A DNA stretch of 37,327 nucleotides from an uncultured Fluviicola sp. (lineage in GTDB: Bacteria; Bacteroidota; Bacteroidia; Flavobacteriales_D; Crocinitomicaceae), in NCBI GenBank assembly GCA_937919725.1, contig CALFOS010000307.1, positions 1 through 37,327 on the forward strand, given 5' to 3'. The notes beneath the pieces are model-generated. The model ran no database searches. It was not told the DNA's origin and worked only from the letters and a program-made list of their open reading frames with translations. The position numbers and the translations under genes were made by a program. The stretch's first letter is position 1; the number at the start of each line of letters is the position of its first letter. Positions 24,856 to 36,100 of this stretch are shown here, in pieces.

Positions 24856-27800
24856 ATGAAACAAATTTTTTACCTAATTTGCCTAGTAATGCTGACTTCG
24901 AATGTGGCTTACTCACAATCATTTCCAACCGCGCGCGACAAATTTGTGAAGGAGTTCGAAAAGCAACTCAACGAATATGGCAAGGGAGAATTCAGGGATT
25001 TCGCAAAACAAGAATTACCCGCTATGCTGCTAGAGGGGAACAGTTTTCCAGACGATTATTTTAACCGAATGGTGCTAACGTGCAACGAGTTCGAAGGGAA
25101 ACGCTTGAAGATTTATCCAGAAATTTACAACTATGTTTATTCTGTTTCGCAGTTCGTGAAAACCAAGCAAACCAAAGGAAGTTTCGAAGCTTGGCACTCG
25201 GCAGTAGACAAACAATTGGATTCGCGCTACATCAAGAAAATTGAAGAGTTCATGGAGTTTTCCGCTGGATTTCTATCAAAAGGCATGATTTCGGAGTCAT
25301 CTAATTTTGAATGGTATTACCTCGGAGGCGATTTCGCAGTGGAATTTACCGACAAAGTGAACATCAAACTCTCGAACGGAAACTTGGTTTGTCGTGCCGT
25401 TAGCAATTCGGGAAGCACCAAAGGAGAAGCTGTTGATAGTCTCGTGGTTTACGAAACGTCGGGCAATTTTGATCCTACCTTGAAAAAATGGATTGGTTCT
25501 GGTGGGACAATCAATTGGGTGAAAGTTGGACTGCCCCGAGATGCTTACTTCGCGAAAATCAATAACTATGATGTATCGTTGAAATCGTCCACAATCCGAG
25601 TTGATACGGTGACCATGACAAGTCCTTACTTCTCTAAACCGATCCAAGGATCACTTTCAGACAGAGCATTCAAAATCAATAGAGAAGAAGATAAAGTATT
25701 CCCACAGTTTTTGTCATTTGAACGAAAATTAATGATCAAGGACATTGTGCCAGATGTTGATTATTCGGGTGGATTTGCCATGCAGGGAGCCGATTTTCTT
25801 GGTGCTGGAACAACGACTGATCTCGCCAAAATCACAATTAAAAAAGCAGGTAAACCCTTCATGCAAGCGCGATCCTTGGAAATTTTTATTTCTCAGAAAA
25901 AAGTCTTTGTTCCAAGAGGACAATTTGCACTTTACTTGAATTCAGGTGATTCAATTTCACATCCTGGACTTGCCTTGAATTACGACCTCGCAAAAAAGGA
26001 AGTTCTCCTCAATCGCTCGCGCAACGGAATGGGGGAAGCGCCTTTTCAAGATTCTTACCATAAACTCGACATCTACGTTCCAAAAATTATTTGGGAGAAA
26101 GATGCGGATGTCCTCACTTTTACGTATGATTTCGGTACAAGCCAAGAACAACGCTACGCCACCTTCGAATCACAAGGTTATTTTGACGTACAGCTCTACG
26201 ACCGTTTGCAGGCAATGGAAGCAACGCATCCGTTGGTTTCTTTGTCAAATTACTCGTACAAATATGACAAACAGGTACTCACCACAGGTGAAGCTGCCAC
26301 GGCAATGGAGAAAACCATTGATCAATCAAAATCAACGCTGCTTACCCTTTCTAGTCTCGGATTTATTAGCTACGATTCTGAACTAAACACAGTGATTATC
26401 AATCCAAAGTTGAATAATTTCGTTCGAGCTAAAGCGGGTAAAATTGATTACGACAACATTGTGTTTACCACCGATTTGAGACCAAAAGAGCTCACGGGTT
26501 ACTCTGTAGAGGAAATTGCGAAAGATCCTTTTTTAAGTGACATCGATAAGATGTATAAGAAGCAAAATGAACAAAGAAGATTGCAACAGCATTTCGGAAA
26601 ACTCAATCTCACCACATTAGACTTAGACCTTGATGCTGTGGATCGAGTGCTGATTTCAGCGAACAAAAATGCCATCGTTTTTCCAGATAACGGTAGCGTA
26701 AAAGTGAAGAAAAACCGCGATTTCGTCTACTCTGGATGGTCAAATGCGGGGAAACTTGAAGTGAATGCGGAACTCGCATCGTTCGTGTACGATGATTTTA
26801 AAATCAAACTTCAAAAAACGAAGGAAAGTCTCTTCCGAGTTCGTCCACTCGATAAAACTCATGGAACAAAAGGTATCCCTATGACCAGTTCATTGACTGG
26901 AATTACAGGAGAAATTTTCATTGATGATGTGAAAAATCGATCAGGAACGAATACGAAGACGGAAGCATTCCCGAAATTGACCGTTTCGAATAAAACGAAG
27001 ATTTTCTATAATTCTAAAGATATTTACCGCGGAGTGTACGATAGCACACGCTTCTATTACACCGTTGATCCATTCGAAATGGATAGCTTGAATAATTTTG
27101 TTGAAGAGAAATTGCGCATCAAAGGTGAACTCGTTTCAGCTGGAATTTTCCCGATTATTCGTCAGGATGTGAAAATTATGCCTGATTATTCTTTTGGGTT
27201 CAAAACAACAGCTCCGAAGGGTGGTTATCAGTTTTATGAAACCGCAGCGAAGTACGATAGCGTTATTTTACTGTCGCACAATGGACTTCAAGGATCAGGA
27301 ACGATCAACTTTGTACATTCGACCTCAAAATCGAATATCTTGAGCTTCCTGCCTGATTCTACCGTAGGTTTCGCGCAATTTGTCAATCGAAAAATGGAAA
27401 AAGGTGCAACTTTTCCTGACGTAACGGGTGCCAAAGCGTACATCACGTATGTTCCAAAGCAAGATGTTTTGAAAGTGGTGTCAACAACAAATAGTGATTT
27501 AGAGTTTTTTAGTAAAGAAGCGACTTTACGTGGGACAGTTACCATTCGACCAGAAGGAATGCGCGGAAATGGCTTAATGACTTTTAAAAACGCGAACCTT
27601 ATTTCAAGTAATTTTAGGTACACCCATATAGATGTTGATGCCGACACCGCTTCGTTTAGATTGAAAAATGAGAGCGAAGATATTACCGAAGATGCCTTGT
27701 CATTTAAATCGGATAATGTGAAATCCCATGTTTCGTTCAAGGATCGTGTAGGTCAATTTTACTCTAATGACGGAGAATCAACGGTTGAATTCCCTGTGAA

Positions 27801-29472
27801 CCAGTACATCGCTAAAATGGATCAATTCAAGTGGCTCATGGACGAGTTGGCGATAGAAATGGAGAAAAAAGAAGAAAAAGATCTCCGCATCGAAGCAGGA
27901 GTTGATTTAGCGGGGTCGAACTTCTTCTCAACCAATAAATTGCAAGATTCTTTGAATTTCCGGGCACCACGTGCACGATTTGACACGAAAGAAAAAGCCA
28001 TCTACTGCGATAAAATTGAGTACATCGATATTGCCGATGCGCGAATTTCGCCAGATAGTATGAAAGTGACCATCCGTAGAAAAGCGAAAATGGAACCACT
28101 TAAAAATGCAAGTATTGTTGCCAACTATGTAACAAAGTACCACAAATTTGTGCGTACAGATGTTCAGATTACCGCGCGGAGAGCATACACGGCGGTTGGA
28201 GAATATCCTTACTATGACATTGATAGCAATGTGACATACATCACCATGAAGGATATTGGACTTGACACCTCCTTCCAGACGCGGGCATCAGGGAAAATCA
28301 CTGCAGAGCAAAACTTTAAGTTGAGCAAAGAATTTGATTACTACGGTGATGTAGCGATTCGTGCATCAAATCCACAAATTTCCTTTACCGGTGCCACACG
28401 GATCAATCACACTTGTGATAAATTCGATAGAAACTGGATGGCATTTAAATCAGAAATCGATCCGAAAAAGATCCAAATTCCCGTTGTGACGGAAATGAAA
28501 GACTTGGAAGGACGTGCTATTTCCGCTGGAATTGTATGGCGAGATTCGCCGAATACGGACAGCATTAAGCTATACCCAACTTTTTTATCAACCTTAATCA
28601 ATCCCGAAGATCCGATTGTGATGACTTCAAGTGGCTATCTGCAATATGACGCAGCCTCGAAGGAATTCCAAATTGCGTCTAAAGATAAATTGATCAATCG
28701 CGGGGAAAAAGGAAACTACATTGCCTTGCACACCGAAAGTTGCTCGATGAACGGTGATGGTGTGATTAACCTCGGAATGGATTATGGCGATGTGCTCGTG
28801 GAGACTGTGGGAATTGTGAATTACAATCAATCGACGGGCAAAACCGACATGAACATCACCGCACGATTCGATATGCCATTGGACAAAGGAGCGATGCAGG
28901 ATGTGGCAGAACGAATCAACGCCATCGAAGGACTCCAACCGATGGATTTCAACTCGACAACAATCGAAAATGCCATTGTAGAATGGGACGGACTTGCAGC
29001 GGCGGATAAATTCAAAGAAGAATTCGTGCAAGACGGAAAAGTGAAGAAATTGCCTGATGGCTTGGAAAAAGCGATGACGATTACTGGAATTCGATTGAGC
29101 TCTTACGAGAGTGATCGAGGACAAGAGCGCGGATTGATTACCAATGTGGAATCGGCGGTATTGGTCAGCATCTACGGTAAATCGGTGATGAAGTATGTGC
29201 CGTTGCGAGCATTTTTCCAACAAACCTATTCGGGACTTCGCGGCGACCGATTTATGATTGATATGCGTATTCCAGGTGGAGCGGATTACTTCTTCAATTA
29301 CACCATGGGTGGCAGGAAAGAAGGAGTTATGAGTATCCTCACAAACGACGGTGAATTCAGTGCTTTGATTAGCGAGATGAAGGAAGATAAGCGAAAAAAG
29401 CGTAATTTCAGCTACGAAATAACATCAAACACCGTATTTAAAGCGCAATTAATGCGTCTCTTTGAAGAATGA
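24856..29472 (+). CDS. Giant exported protein of unknown function
   Basis: About 1538 residues, starting at the second ATG (MKQIFYLICLVMLTSNVAYSQ), which gives a clean signal peptide; ATG 24847 would add three residues and overlap prmA. I do not recognise a named family. After a helical region of about 130 residues, most of the protein is made of short strands of the type hydrophobic-x-hydrophobic joined by G/D/N turns, suggesting a long beta-sandwich or beta-solenoid stack. Many segments recur in style (LQGSGTINF, MRGNGLMTF, ISPDSMKVTIRRKAK, YLQYDAASKEFQIASKD), reminiscent of OstA/LptA-like or AsmA-like envelope proteins, which is a weak analogy. The C-terminus is soluble, without a T9SS sorting domain or beta-barrel end. 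It overlaps plsY by 4 nt, so it is co-expressed with lipid synthesis. Confidence 0.8.
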   Translation: MKQIFYLICLVMLTSNVAYSQSFPTARDKFVKEFEKQLNEYGKGEFRDFAKQELPAMLLEGNSFPDDYFNRMVLTCNEFEGKRLKIYPEIYNYVYSVSQFVKTKQTKGSFEAWHSAVDKQLDSRYIKKIEEFMEFSAGFLSKGMISESSNFEWYYLGGDFAVEFTDKVNIKLSNGNLVCRAVSNSGSTKGEAVDSLVVYETSGNFDPTLKKWIGSGGTINWVKVGLPRDAYFAKINNYDVSLKSSTIRVDTVTMTSPYFSKPIQGSLSDRAFKINREEDKVFPQFLSFERKLMIKDIVPDVDYSGGFAMQGADFLGAGTTTDLAKITIKKAGKPFMQARSLEIFISQKKVFVPRGQFALYLNSGDSISHPGLALNYDLAKKEVLLNRSRNGMGEAPFQDSYHKLDIYVPKIIWEKDADVLTFTYDFGTSQEQRYATFESQGYFDVQLYDRLQAMEATHPLVSLSNYSYKYDKQVLTTGEAATAMEKTIDQSKSTLLTLSSLGFISYDSELNTVIINPKLNNFVRAKAGKIDYDNIVFTTDLRPKELTGYSVEEIAKDPFLSDIDKMYKKQNEQRRLQQHFGKLNLTTLDLDLDAVDRVLISANKNAIVFPDNGSVKVKKNRDFVYSGWSNAGKLEVNAELASFVYDDFKIKLQKTKESLFRVRPLDKTHGTKGIPMTSSLTGITGEIFIDDVKNRSGTNTKTEAFPKLTVSNKTKIFYNSKDIYRGVYDSTRFYYTVDPFEMDSLNNFVEEKLRIKGELVSAGIFPIIRQDVKIMPDYSFGFKTTAPKGGYQFYETAAKYDSVILLSHNGLQGSGTINFVHSTSKSNILSFLPDSTVGFAQFVNRKMEKGATFPDVTGAKAYITYVPKQDVLKVVSTTNSDLEFFSKEATLRGTVTIRPEGMRGNGLMTFKNANLISSNFRYTHIDVDADTASFRLKNESEDITEDALSFKSDNVKSHVSFKDRVGQFYSNDGESTVEFPVNQYIAKMDQFKWLMDELAIEMEKKEEKDLRIEAGVDLAGSNFFSTNKLQDSLNFRAPRARFDTKEKAIYCDKIEYIDIADARISPDSMKVTIRRKAKMEPLKNASIVANYVTKYHKFVRTDVQITARRAYTAVGEYPYYDIDSNVTYITMKDIGLDTSFQTRASGKITAEQNFKLSKEFDYYGDVAIRASNPQISFTGATRINHTCDKFDRNWMAFKSEIDPKKIQIPVVTEMKDLEGRAISAGIVWRDSPNTDSIKLYPTFLSTLINPEDPIVMTSSGYLQYDAASKEFQIASKDKLINRGEKGNYIALHTESCSMNGDGVINLGMDYGDVLVETVGIVNYNQSTGKTDMNITARFDMPLDKGAMQDVAERINAIEGLQPMDFNSTTIENAIVEWDGLAAADKFKEEFVQDGKVKKLPDGLEKAMTITGIRLSSYESDRGQERGLITNVESAVLVSIYGKSVMKYVPLRAFFQQTYSGLRGDRFMIDMRIPGGADYFFNYTMGGRKEGVMSILTNDGEFSALISEMKEDKRKKRNFSYEITSNTVFKAQLMRLFEE

Positions 29473-30101
29473 CTCCGATTATCGAATTTCTTGTTTTTGG
29501 TTTTATTGCCTACTTATTGGGATCAATACCAACCGCGGTATGGATTGGAAGGATGAAGTACGGACTGGATATTCGTGAACATGGAAGTAAAAATGCGGGA
29601 GCCACTAATACCTTTCGCGTGCTTGGAAAAAATGCGGGAATCCTCGTTTTGACCATTGATATAATGAAAGGTGCATTTGCAGTTTTGCTCCCTTTTTTGT
29701 TCGGAATGGGCGAGTGGGGAACCAAAGAATTGGTTCATACGCAGTTGATTGCTGGAATTCTCGCCGTTGTGGGACACGTGATTCCGATCTTCGCCAAATT
29801 TAAAGGTGGAAAGGGCGTTGCGACATCTCTCGGAGTGATTGTGGGCATACATCCAGCAGCAGCTGGAATTTGTTTGCTGATTTTTTTAGTTGTCTTCATC
29901 ATTTCGAAATATGTTTCATTGGGTGCCATTTCAGCAGCACTTGCTTTTCCGTTGATCCTAAATTTAGTGTTTGGTGTTACCACTTTATGGTTGACGGTGT
30001 TTAGTTTCTTGCTCTCAGCTGCAGTGATCTTCGTACATCGAAAAAACATCAAACGACTCCTGAAGAATGAAGAGAATAAAATGAACCTTTTTAAGAAATA
30101 G
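29469..30101 (+). CDS. plsY: Glycerol-3-phosphate acyltransferase (acyl-phosphate type)
   Basis: A 210-residue inner-membrane enzyme that transfers an acyl group from acyl-phosphate to glycerol 3-phosphate, the first step of phospholipid synthesis. The PlsY loops are present: GSIPTAVWIGR followed by DIREHGSKNAGATNTFRVLG (motif 1), FKGGKGVATSLGV (motif 2, glycerol-phosphate binding), and the C-terminal FVHRKNIKRLL. About five membrane helices are predicted. The ATGA overlap with the preceding giant gene indicates translational coupling; the next gene starts 43 nt downstream. Confidence 0.96.
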   Translation: MTPIIEFLVFGFIAYLLGSIPTAVWIGRMKYGLDIREHGSKNAGATNTFRVLGKNAGILVLTIDIMKGAFAVLLPFLFGMGEWGTKELVHTQLIAGILAVVGHVIPIFAKFKGGKGVATSLGVIVGIHPAAAGICLLIFLVVFIISKYVSLGAISAALAFPLILNLVFGVTTLWLTVFSFLLSAAVIFVHRKNIKRLLKNEENKMNLFKK

Positions 30102-30144
30102 GCGTACATAAATACCATGTATTCGCAGTGATGCGGACTGATTA

Positions 30145-33100
30145 GTGAGATTTTTTAAACATATCCTCTATGTTCTTTGTCTCACGCTCGTAGCCTTCAA
30201 TAGCGGGGCCCAAACCGAGGGTGAGATCAGGAAAAATGCGAATGAACTCTTCGAAAAGGAAGCGTACATTGAAGCAACGTCACTATTTTTGCAGTTATTG
30301 AACCTCTATCCAACTGATCCTGAGCTCAATTTTAAGTACGGAACATGCAGTCTCTACAACGACGATATGCAGAAGAAAGATGCCATCAAATTTCTCGTTG
30401 CCGCTACGCAAACTCCCACGGTTGATCCACGAGCATTTTATTATAGAGGAAAGGCGCTCCACTGGAATTATCAGTTCGACGAAGCCAAGAAATATTACCA
30501 AATTTACAAAGACAAACGCGGTGCTAAAGACGACCGTTACGATGTTGATCGCGAGATTGAGATGTGCGCTAACGGAAAAAAATTGATGATCGAATTCACT
30601 GACATCATCGTTTCCGAAAAAACGCAAATTGAGAATGATAAGTTTTTCCGATTGTACAAAGACATGCAAAGCATCGGCGGGGATATTCTTGTGACCGAAC
30701 GCTTCCAAAGCAAACTCGACAAGAAAAAAGGACACGTTCCCATCGTTCATTATCCCAAAGGTGCCAAGGCGGTGTATTATTCGAGTTATGGCGATGTTGG
30801 CTCTACGGGTCTAGATATTTACGTTCGAAAAAAGTTGCCTGACAATTCGTGGGGAGAACCCCAGAAACTTCCTGGTGAGGTAAATACGCCTTACGATGAT
30901 GACTTCCCTTACCTCCATCCAAATGGTCGCTACCTTTATTTCAGCTCGAAAGGTCACAACTCCATGGGCGGTTTCGATGTCTTTTTGGCGCGCATGAATA
31001 CGGAAACAACGCTATTTGAGCGGATCGAAAATGTCGATTTTGCGATCTCTTCCCCTGATGATGATCTGTTCTACGTGGTAGATTCAGCTTTTCAAAATGC
31101 CTATTTCGCTTCGGCTCGACAGAGTGAAAAAGGAAAATTCCACGTTTACCGCGTGAAAGTGGTGCGCATTCCGATTCAGGAAATCATTGTGATGGGAGAT
31201 TTTACTTCTCAAATTAATCCTGATAATAAGAATATTGTGATCAACGTAACATCCATAGCAACTGGATCAGAAATCGGCTCAATTGTATCGAACAAAGTTG
31301 GAAAATATTCGTTCGTTTTCCCCAAGGGAGGGAAGTATAATTTTGAAATTATCGTTGAAGGACTCCAGCCTGTCACGCAAATGATAGAACTTCCATTTTT
31401 GGATGAATTTCGTCCGCTCAAGCAAAAAATCATTCATTTTCGAGAAGATGGGATGGAGAAAGTGAAAGTGATCAACTTATTTGATGAACGAATTGAAGGG
31501 GGCGAGGAGCTCATGTCGCAAGTGCTACGTCAAAAATCGAGTTTGGAAGTGAACATCGATAAGTTTGATGCAGATGCATTGAGTAAAATGGAACTCGAAG
31601 CGCGACAAGCAGAAGTCATAGCAGCACTCGGATTTCAGGGAATGTCAGCGCGAGAAGTACAAAATAAATTGAGTGAATTAGTTGCTGGTGATGAGCAGCG
31701 GGCGGAAGAAGTAGCGAAGTTGAATGCTGGAATTGCGAATGGTATCATTGGGCTTTCTGGGGAAATCCAAACGACCATCGAAGAGCGCGATGCATTGCTG
31801 TTGAAGGCCGAATCTGAAAAAGATCCCACGAAGAAATACGATATACTCCTCGCGGCAGAGCGGAAAGAAGTTGAGCGTAACAGTTTACTGAATCAAGCGA
31901 TTGGTTTGCAAGAGTTAGCGGAGGAAGTTGATCGAAAGTTTAACAATTCTATTTCAAACGACAGTCAGATGAAAACAGTTGAGGCAGAATTCAACCGATT
32001 GATCATAGCTGGAAAAGATGACGAAGCATTGAGCTATCTCGCAGAACAGAATACGATAATTGAGCAATCGAAGGGAGCAACGACTGAAGGAATGGTGAGC
32101 AAGTTGGTAGATGAAACCTTGGTACTCAAAAAACGCCAAGATGAACTCACAAATAGAAATAACTCGAATTCACGTGAAATTGATGTTGCTCAAACGCAAA
32201 AAGAAATACTCGAAAGTAAGTTGCCAAACGCTAAAAGGAAGGATGCTGAGCACATGACAGAAGAAATTTCGACAATCGAAAAAACCATTCAACTGTTTGA
32301 AGATGAGCGAAGATTCAATCAAGAGGATATTATTGAAATCAATAATAAATTAAGCACCATCGACATTAAAGTAGAAGTGATTCAAAGTTCTGGAAATTCA
32401 GTTCTTACCGAGATTGATAAACGAAAATTGGCGGACGCACGAGCCGCATTGAATGGTCAAAAATCGAATTCGAAGGACGATGAAATCAAGGACCAACTGG
32501 TTCAAATAGAGAAAAACAATCCGAATGGTTTCGACGCAACGAAACATCCAGTAACAGACCCAACAACAGATCCAATTGCTTCGAATCTCATGCAGAAAGA
32601 AGTACTTAGCGAGCTTGTCCCTGATTATGCACCTACCAAAAAAAGTATAGAAGCTGATTTAGCATTAGGCGAACTAGACAAGCAAAAAGCACTGCAAGCC
32701 AACGATCAGAAGATGAAAACTGCCGCCGAACAGCGCTTGAAAGTGGTTCAAACAAAACTGAAAAAAGATCCAGAAAGTCTTTCCACGATTCAAGAACTTC
32801 AACTCCTCAACGACATTTTGTTCGATATTACTAAAGCCATCGACGAACGCGGAAAACGCATCGAAAGTCTCGAAAATCAAACGCCTGAGCTTGCCATTAC
32901 TAGGCAAGACGTGATTGCTTCAATTTCGCCCGACTACAAATCGGATGTGAAGCGGATTCAATCGAACACGGCAATGAGCGAGAAAGAAAAGCTTGTATCG
33001 ATGAATAAATTGGACGAATCGCTGAAAAAAACAGTTGAAACGCGGAGCAAAAAAGTGAACGATTTGCTCGAAATCAATCCAAGCGACATCGAATTACTCG

Positions 33101-36100
33101 GAGAAAAAGATCTACTCGCCGAGATTTCCGACGACCTCAACGCAGGAATCGACAAACGCAATACGGAGATTGCTGGTGTGACGCCAACCATCTTGAAACC
33201 GCTCACATCCGAGGAAGTCATCACGGAAGTGCAACCGAATTACTCCACAGAACAGCAATCGATCGAAGCGAATACTTCCCTCAATGCAGTTGAAAAATTG
33301 CAGCAACAACAGAAATTGGATCAAACGCTGATTTCGAAATTGAAGAACGAGCAATCCGATACGAAAGCGAAACTCGCCGCCGATCCATCGAACGCCCAAC
33401 TGAAAGTCCGTGAAAAGGGACTTCAAGACGCTTTGACAACTACTCAATCTCAAATCGACGAGCGAGCGCAAACGATCAACGCATTAACTGCCACATCGTC
33501 GGTCGTGGACGTCGAAGCAACGAAAAACGTAATTTCCGAGGAAGTAAAAGCCGACTACAGCGAACGACTCAACGCCATCAATTCTTCCAGCAGGCCCGAA
33601 CTCGAGAAGAACTTGGAACGACTTCAACTCGAACAAGAAATTCTCTCAAGATTAAACGAGCGCCAAACTCAAACGAGTGCCAAGGCGGCTAACGATCTAG
33701 CCAATCAGCAATTGCAAGCAGACCTGAATGCGTTTAAAGAGTTGATTTTAGAACAAGAAAAAACGGTGGTAGAACAACGCCAGGCAAGCTTGATCGCAGC
33801 GAAATCTGGACCAATTTACGAAGAAACCATTGGCGCAGCAGATCGGAAATACAGCATTGAAATTGGCGAACTCTCTTCCGAAACGAATCCATCAGGAGAA
33901 AAAATTTCCACACGCGAAGAAGCTTTGCAAGAACGACTGGAATCGGCGCTGGCGAAGAAGAAAAGCACCTTGGATCGGAAATATTCTGTGTACGTCGACC
34001 TCGAAGTGATGATCTTTGAGAATGAAATTGCGGAGAGTGAAAAACGCGCTGAGCAAGCACGAAATGCGACTACGATTGTGAGCACACCGACTCAAAATGA
34101 AACCGAATTTGTCGCCGATTTACGGAAAGAATTGTTGGTTGATCGCAGCATCGAATTCACCCAAGCGAATGCAACTGTGGAAGACGCCCTCGCTCACGAA
34201 ACGAAATTGAAGGATTATCAAATCGAATTGGAAACCCGTAAACTTGTCGCTCAGAATCAACTCGAAAAATCGCCTGAAGACATCGTATTATTGAATCAAC
34301 TCCAATGGATTACCGACGAAGAAAAAGCTATGGAAAAGGAACTTCAGCGCATGACGGTGATCATTGGCGAATTGGAAACAGGACCAATTGCCGTTCGAAA
34401 ATCGACACAAATGGATCCCGAACTCGCGCAACTAGATGCGAACTCGACTGATTTGAAAGCGGAACTCAACAAGCCAGCTCTTTCTTCCGCCGAGAAAAAA
34501 GAAATCGAGAAAGAATTGGCGCAAGTGAACGCGCAGATGGTTGCACGGAAAAATATTGTTCAAACAGAAGAAATTGCCATCGCGCAGCAAAAACAGGACA
34601 ACCTCAACAATGCTTTGCAACAACTCGGAGGATCGAATTCTCAATCGCCGACCGTGAAAGCAGCAACTACCGAAAGTGAAGAAGAGCGCAAAGCGATCGA
34701 AGCATTGTTGGTGCGAGCAGACAAAGCGAAATCCGAAGAAGAAAAAAACTATTTGATCACGCAAGCGCAGAACCGACAAGACGTTCTCAACAGTAATTTG
34801 GAACGCGTGGTGGAGAATCAAGAAATTCAAAACATCGAAGAAACGCAAGACATCACGGTGCTCTCGCGTGAAGAATTGGAAAAACGCAAGCGCGGATTTA
34901 TCATCGAAATTGGTGAATTGGAAGTGCGTCAAGGACGAGTAGATGATCAAATATCGACAGTGAAAAAGAAAGAAATTCCAGCTTTGGAAAAAGAGAAATC
35001 GGCCATCGACGCACAATTGAGTTTACTCAGAAAACAACTCGTGCAGATCGAGAGCCGCATCGACAACTTCAATGAAACCGAACCTGTCAATCGCATGGCA
35101 ACGGTAGGACTCGATCAGCAAATTTCCTTTAGTGAAGAGCGAAAAATTGCCGCATCCGACACCTACAAAAACTACCGTGAAGAAGGAGAAAAGGCACTTG
35201 AAATTGAAAACGAAATGCGTATTTTGCAGCAAGATTTGGACAAAGAGCGTGAAGAGTTGGTTCAATTGATGAGCGCACCGAAATCGGCGGAACGCGATGA
35301 AGAGATCAAGTTGAGCACGTTACGAATTAAGGCGCTGGAGCAAAAGCTTGAGCAGTTCGACACTGAATTTAAGCAACAAATGAGCGTAGCAGATGGACTG
35401 CTACCGGACGATGAGGAAGAAGCCATGAAGATTAAAAATTTATTAGTTCGAGGAGTTCAACCGATCAAAACCGCGGTGATTGCTGCAGCTTTGTTACAGA
35501 TGCCGAGCAACGGCTTCGCGATCGACAACGAAGCGAAAAGTATTTATTCGGAGTCGAATCCCATTCCAGTTGGCGTAAAAGGACCATCAGGCTTAACTTA
35601 CCGCGTTCAAGTCGGCGCATTCTCGAGGCCCATTCCACAAGATTTATTCAAAGAGTTCAATCCAGTTTCGGGCGAAAAAATCGGCACCACTGGCATCATA
35701 CGCTACATGGCAGGATTTTTCAATAGCAGTGAAACGGTCATCAATGCACGAGAATCCATCAAAGCACTCGGATACAGCGACGCTTTCGTGGTAGCGTATT
35801 GCGACGGCGAGCGCATCACATTTGGCGAAGCACGTAGACTCGAAGAAACGGGCGAATGCGTTCCAAAAGGAACCAACATTATGGTACTTGAAGTCTCCGA
35901 AAACACCGCCGAACACATGGGAATCCCCCTCGTGAACGAACTCGTTGAACTGCCAGAATTATCGTATAATCAGGCGCCAGGAGCAGCAAAAGCAGCACCG
36001 ATCGAGCTGAAACAAGGATTGTTTTACACCGTACAAATTGGTGTTTACAACCGACCTGTTGATGACATTCAATTGAAAAAGCTTCCTGAAATATTGACTA

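Noticed and set aside
28627-29223. 198-residue minus-strand ORF
   Set aside because: Antisense to the giant exported protein gene, with no domain, no promoter and no start context.
34432-35016. 194-residue minus-strand ORF
   Set aside because: It is antisense to the Glu/Lys/Gln-rich coiled coil; its Phe/Leu-rich composition is the expected complement.
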